The notes under the pieces: model-generated | The model's input: the letters and a program-made list of their open reading frames with translations, nothing else | Databases searched by the model: none | Told to the model about the DNA's origin: nothing | Part shown: piece after piece, positions 26,776-35,556 of the stretch | Numbering within the stretch: the stretch's first letter is position 1 | Layout: each line of letters opens with the position of its first letter | DNA from: Azophilus sp964638775 | Lineage (GTDB): Bacteria; Pseudomonadota; Gammaproteobacteria; Pseudomonadales; Azotimanducaceae | Length of the DNA stretch: 58,633 nucleotides | Direction: 5' to 3' | NCBI GenBank assembly: GCA_964638775.1 | Contig: CAZWZH010000010.1 | Location: 1-58,633 of the forward strand | Program-made: the position numbers and the translations under genes

Positions 26776-27324
26776 TCAGTGGAAATCGTCAACCAGGAAT
26801 TCCTGGAGCTTCACGGTAAGGTGGGCGAGGGCCTTTGTCATGTACTTCTCCACCATTTTCGTCGAAATGCCCATTTCCCGCGCAATCTCCGCATGGGGCC
26901 AGTTCCGCACCCTGCACAGCACGAAGACCCTGCGGCACCTCGGCGTCAGTTCGTCGATGGCGGCCCGGTAGGCGTCGTCCCACTCCTTCGCGTACTGCGC
27001 CCGCTCGGGTGACGGGCTGGTCAGGCGCGGCTCGGCCCCGAAGGCGTCGATGCCGAGCGGTACTTCGCTGATCCTTCGCTTGCGGAAATAGTCCTGGACG
27101 ATGTTCTGGGCCGTCTGGAAAAGAAAGGCGCGGGGGTTCCTGATGCGGGATGGCCGGTCGATCCGGCACATGCGCAGGAATACCTCCTGGCACGCATCGG
27201 CGGCATCGGACACCGAAGGAATCCTCCGGCGCATGTAGGCCGTGAGTGTGGACTGATTGGCGCGAACGAGATCCTCGACAAAATCCGTTGTGCTGCGTTC
27301 GCCGGCCGACGCCTGATTGCCCAT
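26776..27324 (-). CDS. ECF-type RNA polymerase sigma factor
   Basis: This 182-residue sigma-70 family protein has region 2 (DAADACQEVFLRM, then FLFQTAQNIVQDYFRKRR) and region 4 (LTPRCRRVFVLCRVRNWPHAEIAREMGIS with MVEKYM). The sequence is closest to FecI-like ECF factors, which are usually followed by a FecR anti-sigma and a TonB receptor. Here a cupin and a Rieske oxygenase follow instead. AGAGGAAC precedes the ATG at 27324. It is divergent from the amidohydrolase gene, and probably controls its own operon and perhaps that gene. Confidence 0.9.
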   Translation of the reverse strand: MGNQASAGERSTTDFVEDLVRANQSTLTAYMRRRIPSVSDAADACQEVFLRMCRIDRPSRIRNPRAFLFQTAQNIVQDYFRKRRISEVPLGIDAFGAEPRLTSPSPERAQYAKEWDDAYRAAIDELTPRCRRVFVLCRVRNWPHAEIAREMGISTKMVEKYMTKALAHLTVKLQEFLVDDFH

Positions 27325-27363
27325 ACAAACCGTTCCTCTGCCCGCCTGGTGCGATGGGGCAAA

Positions 27364-27378
27364 GGGTCCCTGTGACCC
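27364..27378. promoter_or_regulatory. Inverted repeat in sigma/amidohydrolase divergent region
   Basis: GGGTC at 27364-27368 and GACCC at 27374-27378 form an inverted repeat with a 5-base centre, 40 bases upstream of the sigma gene start. It is a candidate operator or promoter element in the 137-base divergent region; the arms are short. Confidence 0.3.
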
Positions 27379-27461
27379 CCCTGACACTGCTGGAAAGTAT
27401 GGGGACGTTATGCTAGATAAGCAACTGGGAGGGTCTGATCCGACCCAGGCGGGCGAGGGGA

Positions 27462-28823
27462 ATGTCTACATCATCTTCAACCACGGATTCCGTCGATACG
27501 GGCCCGACAGTCATTCGCAATGCGCGCGTCATCGACGGGAGCGGCCGCCCGCCGCTCGAGCGTCAAGCCATTTTCATGGAGTCCGGGAGGATCAGGGGCA
27601 TAGTGCCCGAAACCGGTTCCCTCGCTGCCGACTCCGGGCACATCGATGCGTCCGGCAAGACAGTCATTCCCGGGTTGATCGACATGCACGCGCACCTGAT
27701 CAGCGGCGGATTCGACACCGTGGTCGATGTGGGCGCCTCCTACGAAGTGGACGACCAGAAACGCGTGCTCAAGCAAATGCTCTATTGGGGGGTGGTGGGT
27801 TGCCACTTCTCGGTGCAGCCCATCGACAACGGCCTCTGGCTGCGGCAGGCGCTCGCGTCCGGCGAGATCGAAGGGCCGAGACTGTTCGTTTCCGGCCCCG
27901 GGGTGACCGCGCCGGCGGGATGGGCGGGGTCCAACCAGATGGATGCGCGCATCGAGCTCGACGATCCGGACGATGCCCCGGCAGCTGTTGCGGGATTGGC
28001 TGAAAGCGGCGTCGATTTCGTGAAGATCTTCTACGACTCGATGTGCTGCGCTTTCCATCAGGCGATGCCGATGCTGCGCAAGGACGTGATGCAGCGGGTG
28101 ATTGCCGAGGCACACCGGCACGGCCTGCCGGTTGCGTCGCACGTCTACGAACTGGAAGGCCACCGGGAGGTGCTGCGGGCTGGCGGCGACATCCTCTACC
28201 ATTCCTCGGTGACGGGTGAGATCGACGACGAATACCTGGAAGCGATGCGCGCCAACGGCAGCCTGTACGTGGCGACGCTGTCCATCTACAACGACACCTA
28301 TGAGCCGGATGCCATCCGGGCGTGGGCGGACTCTTCCTGGGTGCGCGAAAGCGTGCCGAAAGCCACGTTGGAAACCCTGGGGCCCGGCGGCCCGCTGGAC
28401 GAGTTCGATGCCTTCACCAGGCGGGACAACATCGCGCGGCAGTTGCCGACCATCATGGGCAACATGAAAAAGATCCACGATGCGGGCATTCCATTCGCGG
28501 TCGGTCCCGACACAGGCGTTCCGGGCGTCTTTCCGGGCCTGAGCGTGCACCGCGAGATGGAACTCATGGTCGCCGCCGGCGTGCCGGAGCTTGCCGCCAT
28601 CAGCGCGGCGACACAGCAGGCCGCGACCTTTGCGGGCGAGCCGCTGATCGGCTCGCTGGCGCCCGGCAAGAGCGCCGACCTGCTGATACTCTCGGAGGAC
28701 CCGCTGGCGGACATCCGGGCGACCCGTTCGATCGAAACCGTAGTCAAGGAGGGACGGGTAGTCGACCGGGAGAAGCTGCTCGGCGAGGTCTTTGCCGCGG
28801 ATCATACGGAGGAAACCCATTAG
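27462..28823 (+). CDS. Metal-dependent amidohydrolase (imidazolonepropionase/prolidase-like)
   Basis: This 453-residue amidohydrolase-superfamily enzyme has the DMHAHL motif (His76, His78) and VDFVKIFYD with a possibly carboxylated Lys. His in VASHVYE and in YHSSVTG follow, then the final Asp in VGPDTGVPG. The N- and C-terminal beta-sandwich parts (VIRNARVIDG, APGKSADLLILSEDPLADI) are complete. Such enzymes hydrolyse cyclic amides, peptides or organophosphates. It lies between the two Rieske modules, divergent from the sigma gene, and may process their substrate or product. Confidence 0.92.
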   Translation: MSTSSSTTDSVDTGPTVIRNARVIDGSGRPPLERQAIFMESGRIRGIVPETGSLAADSGHIDASGKTVIPGLIDMHAHLISGGFDTVVDVGASYEVDDQKRVLKQMLYWGVVGCHFSVQPIDNGLWLRQALASGEIEGPRLFVSGPGVTAPAGWAGSNQMDARIELDDPDDAPAAVAGLAESGVDFVKIFYDSMCCAFHQAMPMLRKDVMQRVIAEAHRHGLPVASHVYELEGHREVLRAGGDILYHSSVTGEIDDEYLEAMRANGSLYVATLSIYNDTYEPDAIRAWADSSWVRESVPKATLETLGPGGPLDEFDAFTRRDNIARQLPTIMGNMKKIHDAGIPFAVGPDTGVPGVFPGLSVHREMELMVAAGVPELAAISAATQQAATFAGEPLIGSLAPGKSADLLILSEDPLADIRATRSIETVVKEGRVVDREKLLGEVFAADHTEETH

Positions 28824-28933
28824 GCCCCGCTAGCGGATCAGGGCCCGCGAACGGCCCGCGTTCGCGCCGGCAGACCGCCCGCCCGTCGGTCCGAGGCCGC
28901 CAAAGCAAACGAAATCAACGAAAGGAGCCCAAA

Positions 28934-29317
28934 ATGTCCGATGCGCAAAAATGGTATTTCAAGACCAAGGACGACGGCATATTCCGCAAGCTGACCGACA
29001 CCATAACCACCCGCCTGTTCATCGGCGAGAAGGTCATGTTCTCCCTGGCGGAGATCGGCCCGCATACCGAACCCACCATCCACAGCCACGACGAAGAGCA
29101 ATGGGGCATCCTGATGGAGGGCGAATGCGTGCGCATCCAGGACGGCGAGGAAGTCGCGATGCAACAGGGAGACTTCTGGTGCACCCCCGGCAATACGCCG
29201 CACGGTGTCCGCACCGGAGACAGCGGCGCGGTCATCCTGGATGTATTCAGCCCGCCACGGGAAGCCTACCTGACAGCCGGAGAGGGCCTGTCGGCGGAGT
29301 TCCACGAGTCCGGTTGA
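28934..29317 (+). CDS. Small cupin-domain protein
   Basis: This 127-residue cupin has metal-binding HSHDEEQ and later PGNTPHGV, with a central GECVRIQDGEEV turn. AAAGGAG at 28921-28927 fixes the ATG at 28934. Its stop is 3 bases before the GTG of the second Rieske oxygenase, so the two are translationally linked. That mirrors the cupin-Rieske pairing of the module at 25133-26762. The role is unknown; it could be an auxiliary ring-opening dioxygenase or a sensor. Confidence 0.87.
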   Translation: MSDAQKWYFKTKDDGIFRKLTDTITTRLFIGEKVMFSLAEIGPHTEPTIHSHDEEQWGILMEGECVRIQDGEEVAMQQGDFWCTPGNTPHGVRTGDSGAVILDVFSPPREAYLTAGEGLSAEFHESG

Positions 29318-29320
29318 GCC

Positions 29321-30508
29321 GTGCAGACCGAATCGATGCGCTGGGCTGCCCGGTTTCCGGAGCTCGGTACCGGGCCGCTGCCGACTACGCCTTATACGTC
29401 ACCCGACTATTTCGCCCGTGAACGCGACCGAATCTTTTCCCGTCACTGGCTTTATGCGTGCCGCGAGGACGATGTGGGGGAACCCGGCAGCTATTTCGTG
29501 CGGGACCTGCCTCACATTCCTGCCTCGATGGTCATCACACGGGCGGAAGACGGCCGCATCCGGGCGTTTCACAACGTCTGCCGCCACCGGGGCAACCGGC
29601 TCGCCGACGGGCAGGGCCGCGCGCGGCGCCTGACCTGCAACTACCATGGCTGGACGTACGCACCCGACGGCAGCCTGGTCGGCGTTCCGGATGAAGATCA
29701 GTTCGTCGGCCTGGACAGGTCGAAATGCGGTTTGCGCCCGGTGGCGGCGGATACCTGGCAGGGGTTCGTGTTCATCAACCTCCAGGATGCGCCGGAAGAG
29801 AGCCTGGATGGCTTCCTGGGGCCCCTGGGCAGGCGAATCTCGGACTTCCCTTTCGGGGAAATGCAGCGGGTCGTCCGCTTCCGGGCGGAACTGGCGACCA
29901 ACTGGAAGACGGCGATGGACATCGGCCGCGAGGGATATCACATTCGCTTCGTGCACCGCGCCACCGTCCCCGACAGCCACGCCGGCGGCGACAATCCGTA
30001 CGCGCACCTCCCCTATTTCGACATCATCGGGCCCCACGCGGCCAACAGCCTGGGCGTGAACCCGAATCATGAACCGTCCCCGGCGGAATCCTTTGTCGCC
30101 AGGTTCGCATCCACGGTGATTCAGCGCGGCGATGCGGGCGCCGGCCAACCGGCCTGCCTCAATCCGGGGGGCGCGGAATTCTGGGGCTTCGACGCCTACT
30201 TCATCTTCCCCAATTTAGGCCTGATCCTGGGGCCGAACTGGTTCAACGCCGACGTGTTCATACCGGTATCGGTGGACCGCACGATCTGGGAACAGTCGTT
30301 CTACGCCCGGCCTCCACGGAACGCGGGCGAACGCATCAGCCAGGAATTCTCATCGGTTCTTTCACGCGACCTGATCCGGGAAGACTGGGCGCAGGTCGAG
30401 CGCGTGCAATCCGGCCTGTCGTCGGGCGCGATCGGGGAATTTCAGCTGTCCGACCAGGAACTGCTCGTCCGCCATGCTTATCGAACGGTGGACAACCTGG
30501 TCTCATAG
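29321..30508 (+). CDS. Rieske non-heme iron oxygenase, large subunit, copy 2
   Basis: This 395-residue oxygenase alpha-subunit is paralogous to the one at 25133-26332. Rieske ligands are NVCRH (Cys87, His89) and CNYH (Cys106, His109), and the catalytic iron site lies in MDIGREGYHIRFVHR. GTG at 29321 is used because it lies 3 bases after the cupin stop; ATG at 29336 is an alternative. A transporter of the same family as beside copy 1 follows in convergent orientation. No ferredoxin or reductase is encoded nearby. Confidence 0.94.
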   Translation: MQTESMRWAARFPELGTGPLPTTPYTSPDYFARERDRIFSRHWLYACREDDVGEPGSYFVRDLPHIPASMVITRAEDGRIRAFHNVCRHRGNRLADGQGRARRLTCNYHGWTYAPDGSLVGVPDEDQFVGLDRSKCGLRPVAADTWQGFVFINLQDAPEESLDGFLGPLGRRISDFPFGEMQRVVRFRAELATNWKTAMDIGREGYHIRFVHRATVPDSHAGGDNPYAHLPYFDIIGPHAANSLGVNPNHEPSPAESFVARFASTVIQRGDAGAGQPACLNPGGAEFWGFDAYFIFPNLGLILGPNWFNADVFIPVSVDRTIWEQSFYARPPRNAGERISQEFSSVLSRDLIREDWAQVERVQSGLSSGAIGEFQLSDQELLVRHAYRTVDNLVS

Positions 30509-30546
30509 GATCTTGTCTGTCTCGAGTTGAGTCGGAGGCGGTATTC

Positions 30547-31932
30547 CTACCCTCTCGCCGCGTCTCGCTCATCGACCTGGCGCCGTAATTCCTGCTGCCG
30601 CTCACGGGTCAGCGGGAACCGGAACATCAGCGCGGCGCCGATCAGCATGGCGACGATCGGCAGAAACACGAAGGCGAAACGCAGGCCGTCGAGCGCTTCG
30701 GGGCTATTGACGGCGCCGGGAACGTAACCGAGAAACTCGAGCAGCGGGTAGCTCGTGCCAACGCCGATGGCGAACCCCAGCTTGTCGGTCATGGTGACCA
30801 GGGAATAGAAAAGGCCGGTGCGCGCTTCCCCGACCTGCAGGTTGTCGTAGTCCGTGACGTCGGCCGTGGTCGCCCTGATCAGCACGGCCATGCCGGCGAA
30901 GACCAGGCCCGAGGCACAGATCAGGGCCATGAACGGAACCAGGTCTCCCTCTCCGAAAAAGTAGAAAGGTGGCGTAATGAGCGCCATCAGCACCATGCAC
31001 AGCACGAGCGCATTGTGGCGGCCGATTCGGTAGCTGATTCTGACGGTCAGCGGCACGCTCACCAGGGCGAAGAAGTAATAGCCCAGGATGATGATGCTGA
31101 TCCAGCGCGGCGCATGGAGAATGTCGCTCACGTAGAAGACGATCAGGGCGCCCATGACGTTGCCGGGAATGCCGTGCATGACACTGGCGCCGAGAACCCG
31201 CCGGATCAGCCGGTTCTTCAACAGCGCTTTCACGCCCTGCAGCCAGTGCACTTGATCGTCCGCCGCGCGGCGGGGGCGTTCGGGTACGCGCCATACCGCG
31301 AGGCCCGTGGTGACCGGCAACAGCAACAGGATGAAAGCGCCCATGGCGAACACCTTGAGGCTGTTGGGCACGCCGCTCGTCTGCCCGGGTTCCGGGGCGA
31401 TATCGAACAGCACGTCGCCGAACTGCTCCATGACGCCGGCCACGCCGAGAATCAGGAACATGCCCGTAAGGTGCCCCATCTCCCGCCAACTGAGAATGCG
31501 GGAACGCTCGTTGTAGTCGCCGGTCAGCTCCGCCGCCCAGGAGTATTGGGAAAGCATGGCCACCGTGTAGCCCACGTAGAGTAAGACCATCCAGAACAGC
31601 AGGTAGCCGCTCGATGCCTGCTCGACGCCAACGGCGCCGGGCATGAAAACCATGACGACGCAGAGCATGAGTACCGGGACCGAAAGCACGAGCCAGTGAC
31701 GCCGCCGGCCGTAGCGGGAACTGTACCGGTCGGTGAGATACCCGGTCAGCGGGTCGGTGACCACGTCCCAGACCCGCGACATCATGAACACCGCGCCGAC
31801 CGCCGTCAGCCCGAGGCCCATCTCCATGGCGTAGAACGGCGGCAGGTACACCGTGATCGGCGCGCTCAACGCCGATAGCGGCAGCGCGGGCGCGGCGTAG
31901 GCGAAAAGCTGGGAGCGGGAAAGCCTGCTAAT
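30547..31932 (-). CDS. MFS transporter of the GPH (MelB-like) family, copy 2
   Basis: This 12-helix permease is clearly paralogous to the transporter at 23500-24846; RVWDVVTDPLTGYLTDR is the family signature. The first common start codon (TTG at 31869) would cut off half of helix 1. The frame stays open upstream and encodes SRLSRSQLFAYAAPALPLSALSAP, which lines up with the N-terminus of copy 1. The only suitable initiator there is ATT at 31932, overlapping the stop of the preceding gene. I therefore give the longer form; the exact start is uncertain. Confidence 0.85.
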   Translation of the reverse strand: MSRLSRSQLFAYAAPALPLSALSAPITVYLPPFYAMEMGLGLTAVGAVFMMSRVWDVVTDPLTGYLTDRYSSRYGRRRHWLVLSVPVLMLCVVMVFMPGAVGVEQASSGYLLFWMVLLYVGYTVAMLSQYSWAAELTGDYNERSRILSWREMGHLTGMFLILGVAGVMEQFGDVLFDIAPEPGQTSGVPNSLKVFAMGAFILLLLPVTTGLAVWRVPERPRRAADDQVHWLQGVKALLKNRLIRRVLGASVMHGIPGNVMGALIVFYVSDILHAPRWISIIILGYYFFALVSVPLTVRISYRIGRHNALVLCMVLMALITPPFYFFGEGDLVPFMALICASGLVFAGMAVLIRATTADVTDYDNLQVGEARTGLFYSLVTMTDKLGFAIGVGTSYPLLEFLGYVPGAVNSPEALDGLRFAFVFLPIVAMLIGAALMFRFPLTRERQQELRRQVDERDAARG

Positions 31933-32269
31933 CGGTCAGCGACTCGATGATCTGGTACCTGCCGTGCGGCAGCCCGCGGGAATCGTCCGGCGCGTGAAAC
32001 AGCTCGACGGCCAGGGACACTTCGATGAAGGACAGGGAGAGATTGAGGAGGTTGCTGGCGGCCGTATCCAGCTCATCGAGCGGGAACGGGTTGAGATACG
32101 CGGCGATGGCGTCCATGCGGGGCAGTATCGTCTGGTAGAAGTCTTCCAGATCTTCCATCGCGGAATTGACGCGCTGCGCGTGCCGCTCGGCCTGGGACGG
32201 AAGGCACCAGGTGGCCGCGAACCTCTCCAAATCCGCGAAGTCCCCGGGCAGCATGGCGTCGTCAGACAT
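31928..32269 (-). CDS. Small helical protein of unknown function
   Basis: This 113-residue protein is acidic and predicted to be helical, with no recognisable motif, signal peptide or membrane segment. It lies 6 bases after the HD-domain gene and its stop overlaps the apparent start of the transporter gene. The three genes therefore form an operon and the small protein may serve the same pathway. I do not recognise a family. Confidence 0.65.
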   Translation of the reverse strand: MSDDAMLPGDFADLERFAATWCLPSQAERHAQRVNSAMEDLEDFYQTILPRMDAIAAYLNPFPLDELDTAASNLLNLSLSFIEVSLAVELFHAPDDSRGLPHGRYQIIESLTD

Positions 32270-32275
32270 GGCGAT

Positions 32276-32938
32276 TCAGCCCAGGTTTACCGCGGCGGCT
32301 TGCAGGGTGCTGCCGTGGACAGGCGTCGCAAGCACCCGGCGCACCATGGGCTCGAATTCCTCGAGCGGCAGGTTGTCGTAATCCGGATCGAACGAGTTCT
32401 GATCGAATCGCTCGCAGAACTCCTCGCAGGCATCGTAATAGGGGCTGCCGCGATAGGCATCGCGCGCATTCCGGTCGAAACCCGCCAGGTGGTAGTAGTA
32501 ATAGCCCTGGAAAATCTCGTGGTGCTTGAGGACCCAGTAGTTCTTCTCCGAAACGTAGGGTTTCAGCACGAGCGCCGCGAACGAGGCGTGGTCGTGGGGC
32601 GACAGCACGTCCCCGAGGTCGTGAAAGAGCCCGCATACGATCGACTCTTCGTCCATTCCCGCCCGAACCATGCGGGTGGCGGTTTGCAGCGAGTGGTCGT
32701 AGCGGCTGATCGGCAGGCCGCCGTGGAAATCCCTGAGAAGCTCGAAATGTTGCAGAAGGCGCCCGGGCAACCCCCGTTCGCCTTGCAGCAGATGGGCTGT
32801 GACGATGTTGCAGTCGTCCTGGGTGATGTGCTTGAAGTCGGTGCAACTCGCCCGTTTGTTCAGCAGGTCTTCAAGCATTTCCCCTTCCCGCATCAAGAGT
32901 GGAGCCGTGGCCGCCGCCGGGACCGGCCTCGCCGTCAT
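32276..32938 (-). CDS. HD-domain protein, PhnZ/inositol-oxygenase-like
   Basis: This protein of up to 220 residues has the HD-domain pattern YDHSLQTAT, GLFHDLGDVLSPHDH and LKHHEIFQGYYYYHLAG. The HSLQTA...HDLGDVL combination recalls the mixed-valent diiron oxygenases PhnZ and myo-inositol oxygenase more than nucleotide phosphohydrolases, so an oxygen-dependent C-C or C-P cleavage is possible (inference). Starts at 32938, 32893 and 32878 are all possible; GGAAGGGGA lies just before the last. It heads the operon with the small protein and the transporter. Confidence 0.78.
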   Translation of the reverse strand: MTARPVPAAATAPLLMREGEMLEDLLNKRASCTDFKHITQDDCNIVTAHLLQGERGLPGRLLQHFELLRDFHGGLPISRYDHSLQTATRMVRAGMDEESIVCGLFHDLGDVLSPHDHASFAALVLKPYVSEKNYWVLKHHEIFQGYYYYHLAGFDRNARDAYRGSPYYDACEEFCERFDQNSFDPDYDNLPLEEFEPMVRRVLATPVHGSTLQAAAVNLG

Positions 32939-33140
32939 TGCCCCGGGATTCTATGGGATGTTCCCGGCGAAGCAAAGAATGGCGGGGACCGCTGTTTCGC
33001 AACCAGATGTCATCCACTTCACAATCCGACATTCGACGCCCCTGAGTTTCCGGACATCGCTGAATGCCGTGCTGTATGAGAGGTTCAGTGGGACGCGGAG
33101 GATAGGCAGCGACGGTTCACACGTAGTATTGCGTGAGTGC

Positions 33141-33455
33141 TTATGGTCCCTTGGTGTCTGGGGTCCTTTGTGCAAGCCACTTCTTCAGCGAACCCTGGCT
33201 TTCGCCGGACGGGCGGCCGCCCAACAGGCCGTCCAGACTCACGTCCTCGTCCAGATCCCGCCAGTGGATGCCGTGACCTTGGTCGATGATGGTCCAGTGG
33301 GCCCGTTCATCGTCAGTCGCGTACGCGAGTCGCGGATACCATCCTGTTGGTACCGACAGCGTCCTGCCGTCGCTGAGCTCGACGCTCAGCGTCTCGTTCG
33401 AGACGGCAACGTCGAGCACCTCCGGCAGCATTGCCTCAAGCAAGGAAGTACTCAT
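33141..33455 (-). CDS. DUF2442-family protein
   Basis: This 104-residue protein matches DUF2442: VAVSNETLSVELSDGRTLSVPTGWYPRL followed by an HGIHWRDLDEDVSLDGLLGG end. DUF2442 proteins are commonly paired with DUF4160 proteins and have been proposed as toxin-antitoxin-like modules. The ATG at 33455 overlaps the end of the DUF4160 gene by 20 bases. The segment upstream in the same frame is not part of the family. About 200 bases without a gene separate it from the HD-domain gene. Confidence 0.8.
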   Translation of the reverse strand: MSTSLLEAMLPEVLDVAVSNETLSVELSDGRTLSVPTGWYPRLAYATDDERAHWTIIDQGHGIHWRDLDEDVSLDGLLGGRPSGESQGSLKKWLAQRTPDTKGP

Positions 33456-33672
33456 CCCAAGCCTCCATAATCTGATGACGGTTTTCGTGCACCAGCCTCG
33501 ATATACGAAGTATCTCCGGCCTACGGAATCCACCGCTACGCTGCACCCTAACAGGATCGAGCCAGAACTTGGCGACATGCTGGTCCCGTTCGACATGGAC
33601 GTGCACCGGCTCTGCCCCGTCGTTAGAGTAGAAATAGAACCGATAGGGCCCCTGTCTCAGCACAGTCGGCAT
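33436..33672 (-). CDS. DUF4160-family protein
   Basis: This 78-residue protein begins at MPTVLRQGPYRFYFYSND and continues with PVHVHVERD, AKFWLDPVRV and ILRISRLVHENRHQIMEAW, which is the DUF4160 pattern. These small proteins are usually encoded just upstream of DUF2442, as here. Function is unproven; a toxin-antitoxin role is the common suggestion. A longer in-frame start at 33792 adds 40 residues outside the domain and is less likely. Confidence 0.82.
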   Translation of the reverse strand: MPTVLRQGPYRFYFYSNDGAEPVHVHVERDQHVAKFWLDPVRVQRSGGFRRPEILRISRLVHENRHQIMEAWDEYFLA

Positions 33673-33788
33673 GCACCACTCAATACCCTGTTCGCGTGCC
33701 CGGACATCCTGCGCTTGCTTTACGGAGAACGCAAAAAAATCTGAGGTGTTCAACTCTTCCAGATTGGGAATTGCAGTGCCTCTGAAGA

Positions 33789-35552
33789 TCAACGGCCCGA
33801 ATCCAGAATCTTCAGCGCGTCCTCCGCCGCACGATACCCCTGACCCGCCGCGCCGGTTACATGGCAGAACCCGTCGAGATCGGTGTGCGCGTAGGCGATT
33901 CTTCCCTGTGGAACGGCTGCCAGGCGCCGTTCGGGTCCGCTCAGCAAACCCGGGTCCGGCAACATGTAGCCGTGGCCCCAGCGGCTTACGGAGATTGCGG
34001 CAACGTCCCGCCTATCATTGAAGCCGTAGGGTCCGAAGATTGCTGTCAAATCATCTCGTATGGCTGTCTCGAAGAGGCTGAATGGGGCAGTCAGCAATTC
34101 GTGCCGGCCTTTCACCGCCTGTGCCTGTGCCGGTTCGCCCGGGAAGAAGTAGGGAATGCTCAGGCCGACCACCACGGGCCTCGCCGGGTCACGGTCTTCT
34201 GCCCAGCCCGCCGCGTTCATCTTGTCGTAGGCGACCAGGAGGCTGGCCCGGCGTCCGGACAGTATCGTCATGAAGGGTGGGTCGGCTTTGTCGAGTGCCG
34301 CGGCGTTGCTTAGTGCGACGTTGGTCCAGACGACCGGTGCGTAGATGAAGCGGCCGAGGGCAGCGGCTTTCGCTTCGGTCAGGTCGCGCACCACATGGCG
34401 GGTAACGAAAGCCCCGCCCGCCATGATGACGGCGCGTGCATGCACGGTCTCCAGCTTCCCGTTGCGACTGTAGGTCACGTCGACCAACTCGGCGGTTGCC
34501 GGATCGCCGGCGTGCTTGACGTGAACGGCCGTTGCGCCGAGGCGCAGGGTCCTGCCGCCCGGCGCGGACCCGAGCCCGTCGAAGTCGAAAAGATCGCTCA
34601 CGTGCTGGTCGATGCCAATCCGTTTGCGAATCGAATCGGGCCAGAGTGAGCGAAGCAGGGAGACGGCCAGCGCGGCGTTTCCCCCGGGAAAGCTGCGGAT
34701 CTGCGGCGGGCCCCCTCCGTATTGACGCCAGACGGCCGCGGCGGACACCCGGTCCGGCAGGCCGTAGAAGTTCGCGAGTTCGGGCACCATCCACTCGTAG
34801 ACGGCGGGCGACCAGCCACGGGCAGCGACGTATTCGGCAAAGGACTGCCCATCGAGCGCTTCCAGCTTACGCGGCCAATCCTCATCCGCGTAAAGGCCGG
34901 CGCTTTCTCCAAGGAAGGCGAAGTAACCATTGCGGACATCTTCCGGAATGGGCGCCTTGAAGAGGCTCTTGTAGAGCCTGCTGCCGCCCGAGACGGGGTC
35001 AGGAAGCACAATCCCGAAGCCCCGGTCCATAAAGGGAACCTCGTAGCTTTCCCCATCGGGCAGCATTTCCGCCAGCAATGCCGCGACAGGTTCGGATGCG
35101 GCAAGGCCCGGTGTGGGAACTTGGAAGACGATCGATCCCTGAGGCGCCAGCAGTCGTTTGCCGCCGACTTCGAACAGGTCGGTTCTGGCGGCACCGCCCG
35201 GAAGCGGATGATTCTCGAGCACAAGAATCTTGAGGGATTCAGGCCCGAGCCGATCCAGAGCCGCGGCCGCCGTGAGCCCGCTGATGCCACCGCCGACGAT
35301 GACCACATCGTGAAGTTCGGCCGTATCCCGGGCGTTGCCGACATCGGCAAAGGCGCCGTCTCTCAGTGCGTGGGCCACCTCGTAAGTTGGCGTGTCGTTG
35401 CCTCCCCAGCGCTGTTCCGATCTGGCGCCGCTGAGGGCAAAAGCCTGCCGGGGCGACAGCGCCGCGCTCCAGCCCGCCAGGGCGCTGACCGCAACCCCGT
35501 TCAGAAAGTCACGACGGGCAATTGGCCGGGGCGATTCGCTCGTTTGATGCAT
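33789..35552 (-). CDS. Tat-exported flavin amine oxidase-like protein
   Basis: This 587-residue flavoprotein has an N-terminal twin-arginine signal (ARRDFLNGVAVSALAGW), pointing to export in folded form. The FAD motif is VVIVGGGISGLTAAAALDRLG, with LENHPLPGGAARTDLFE after it. The C-terminal AYAHTDLDGFCHVTGAAGQGYRAAEDAL contains the flavin-contact end of the amine oxidase family. The start at 35552 is set by the signal peptide. It is the last gene of the hyuA-hyuB-ggt operon, lying 4 bases after ggt. The substrate is probably an amine or amino acid released by the preceding enzymes (inference). Confidence 0.85.
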   Translation of the reverse strand: MHQTSESPRPIARRDFLNGVAVSALAGWSAALSPRQAFALSGARSEQRWGGNDTPTYEVAHALRDGAFADVGNARDTAELHDVVIVGGGISGLTAAAALDRLGPESLKILVLENHPLPGGAARTDLFEVGGKRLLAPQGSIVFQVPTPGLAASEPVAALLAEMLPDGESYEVPFMDRGFGIVLPDPVSGGSRLYKSLFKAPIPEDVRNGYFAFLGESAGLYADEDWPRKLEALDGQSFAEYVAARGWSPAVYEWMVPELANFYGLPDRVSAAAVWRQYGGGPPQIRSFPGGNAALAVSLLRSLWPDSIRKRIGIDQHVSDLFDFDGLGSAPGGRTLRLGATAVHVKHAGDPATAELVDVTYSRNGKLETVHARAVIMAGGAFVTRHVVRDLTEAKAAALGRFIYAPVVWTNVALSNAAALDKADPPFMTILSGRRASLLVAYDKMNAAGWAEDRDPARPVVVGLSIPYFFPGEPAQAQAVKGRHELLTAPFSLFETAIRDDLTAIFGPYGFNDRRDVAAISVSRWGHGYMLPDPGLLSGPERRLAAVPQGRIAYAHTDLDGFCHVTGAAGQGYRAAEDALKILDSGR

Positions 35553-35556
35553 GGAT

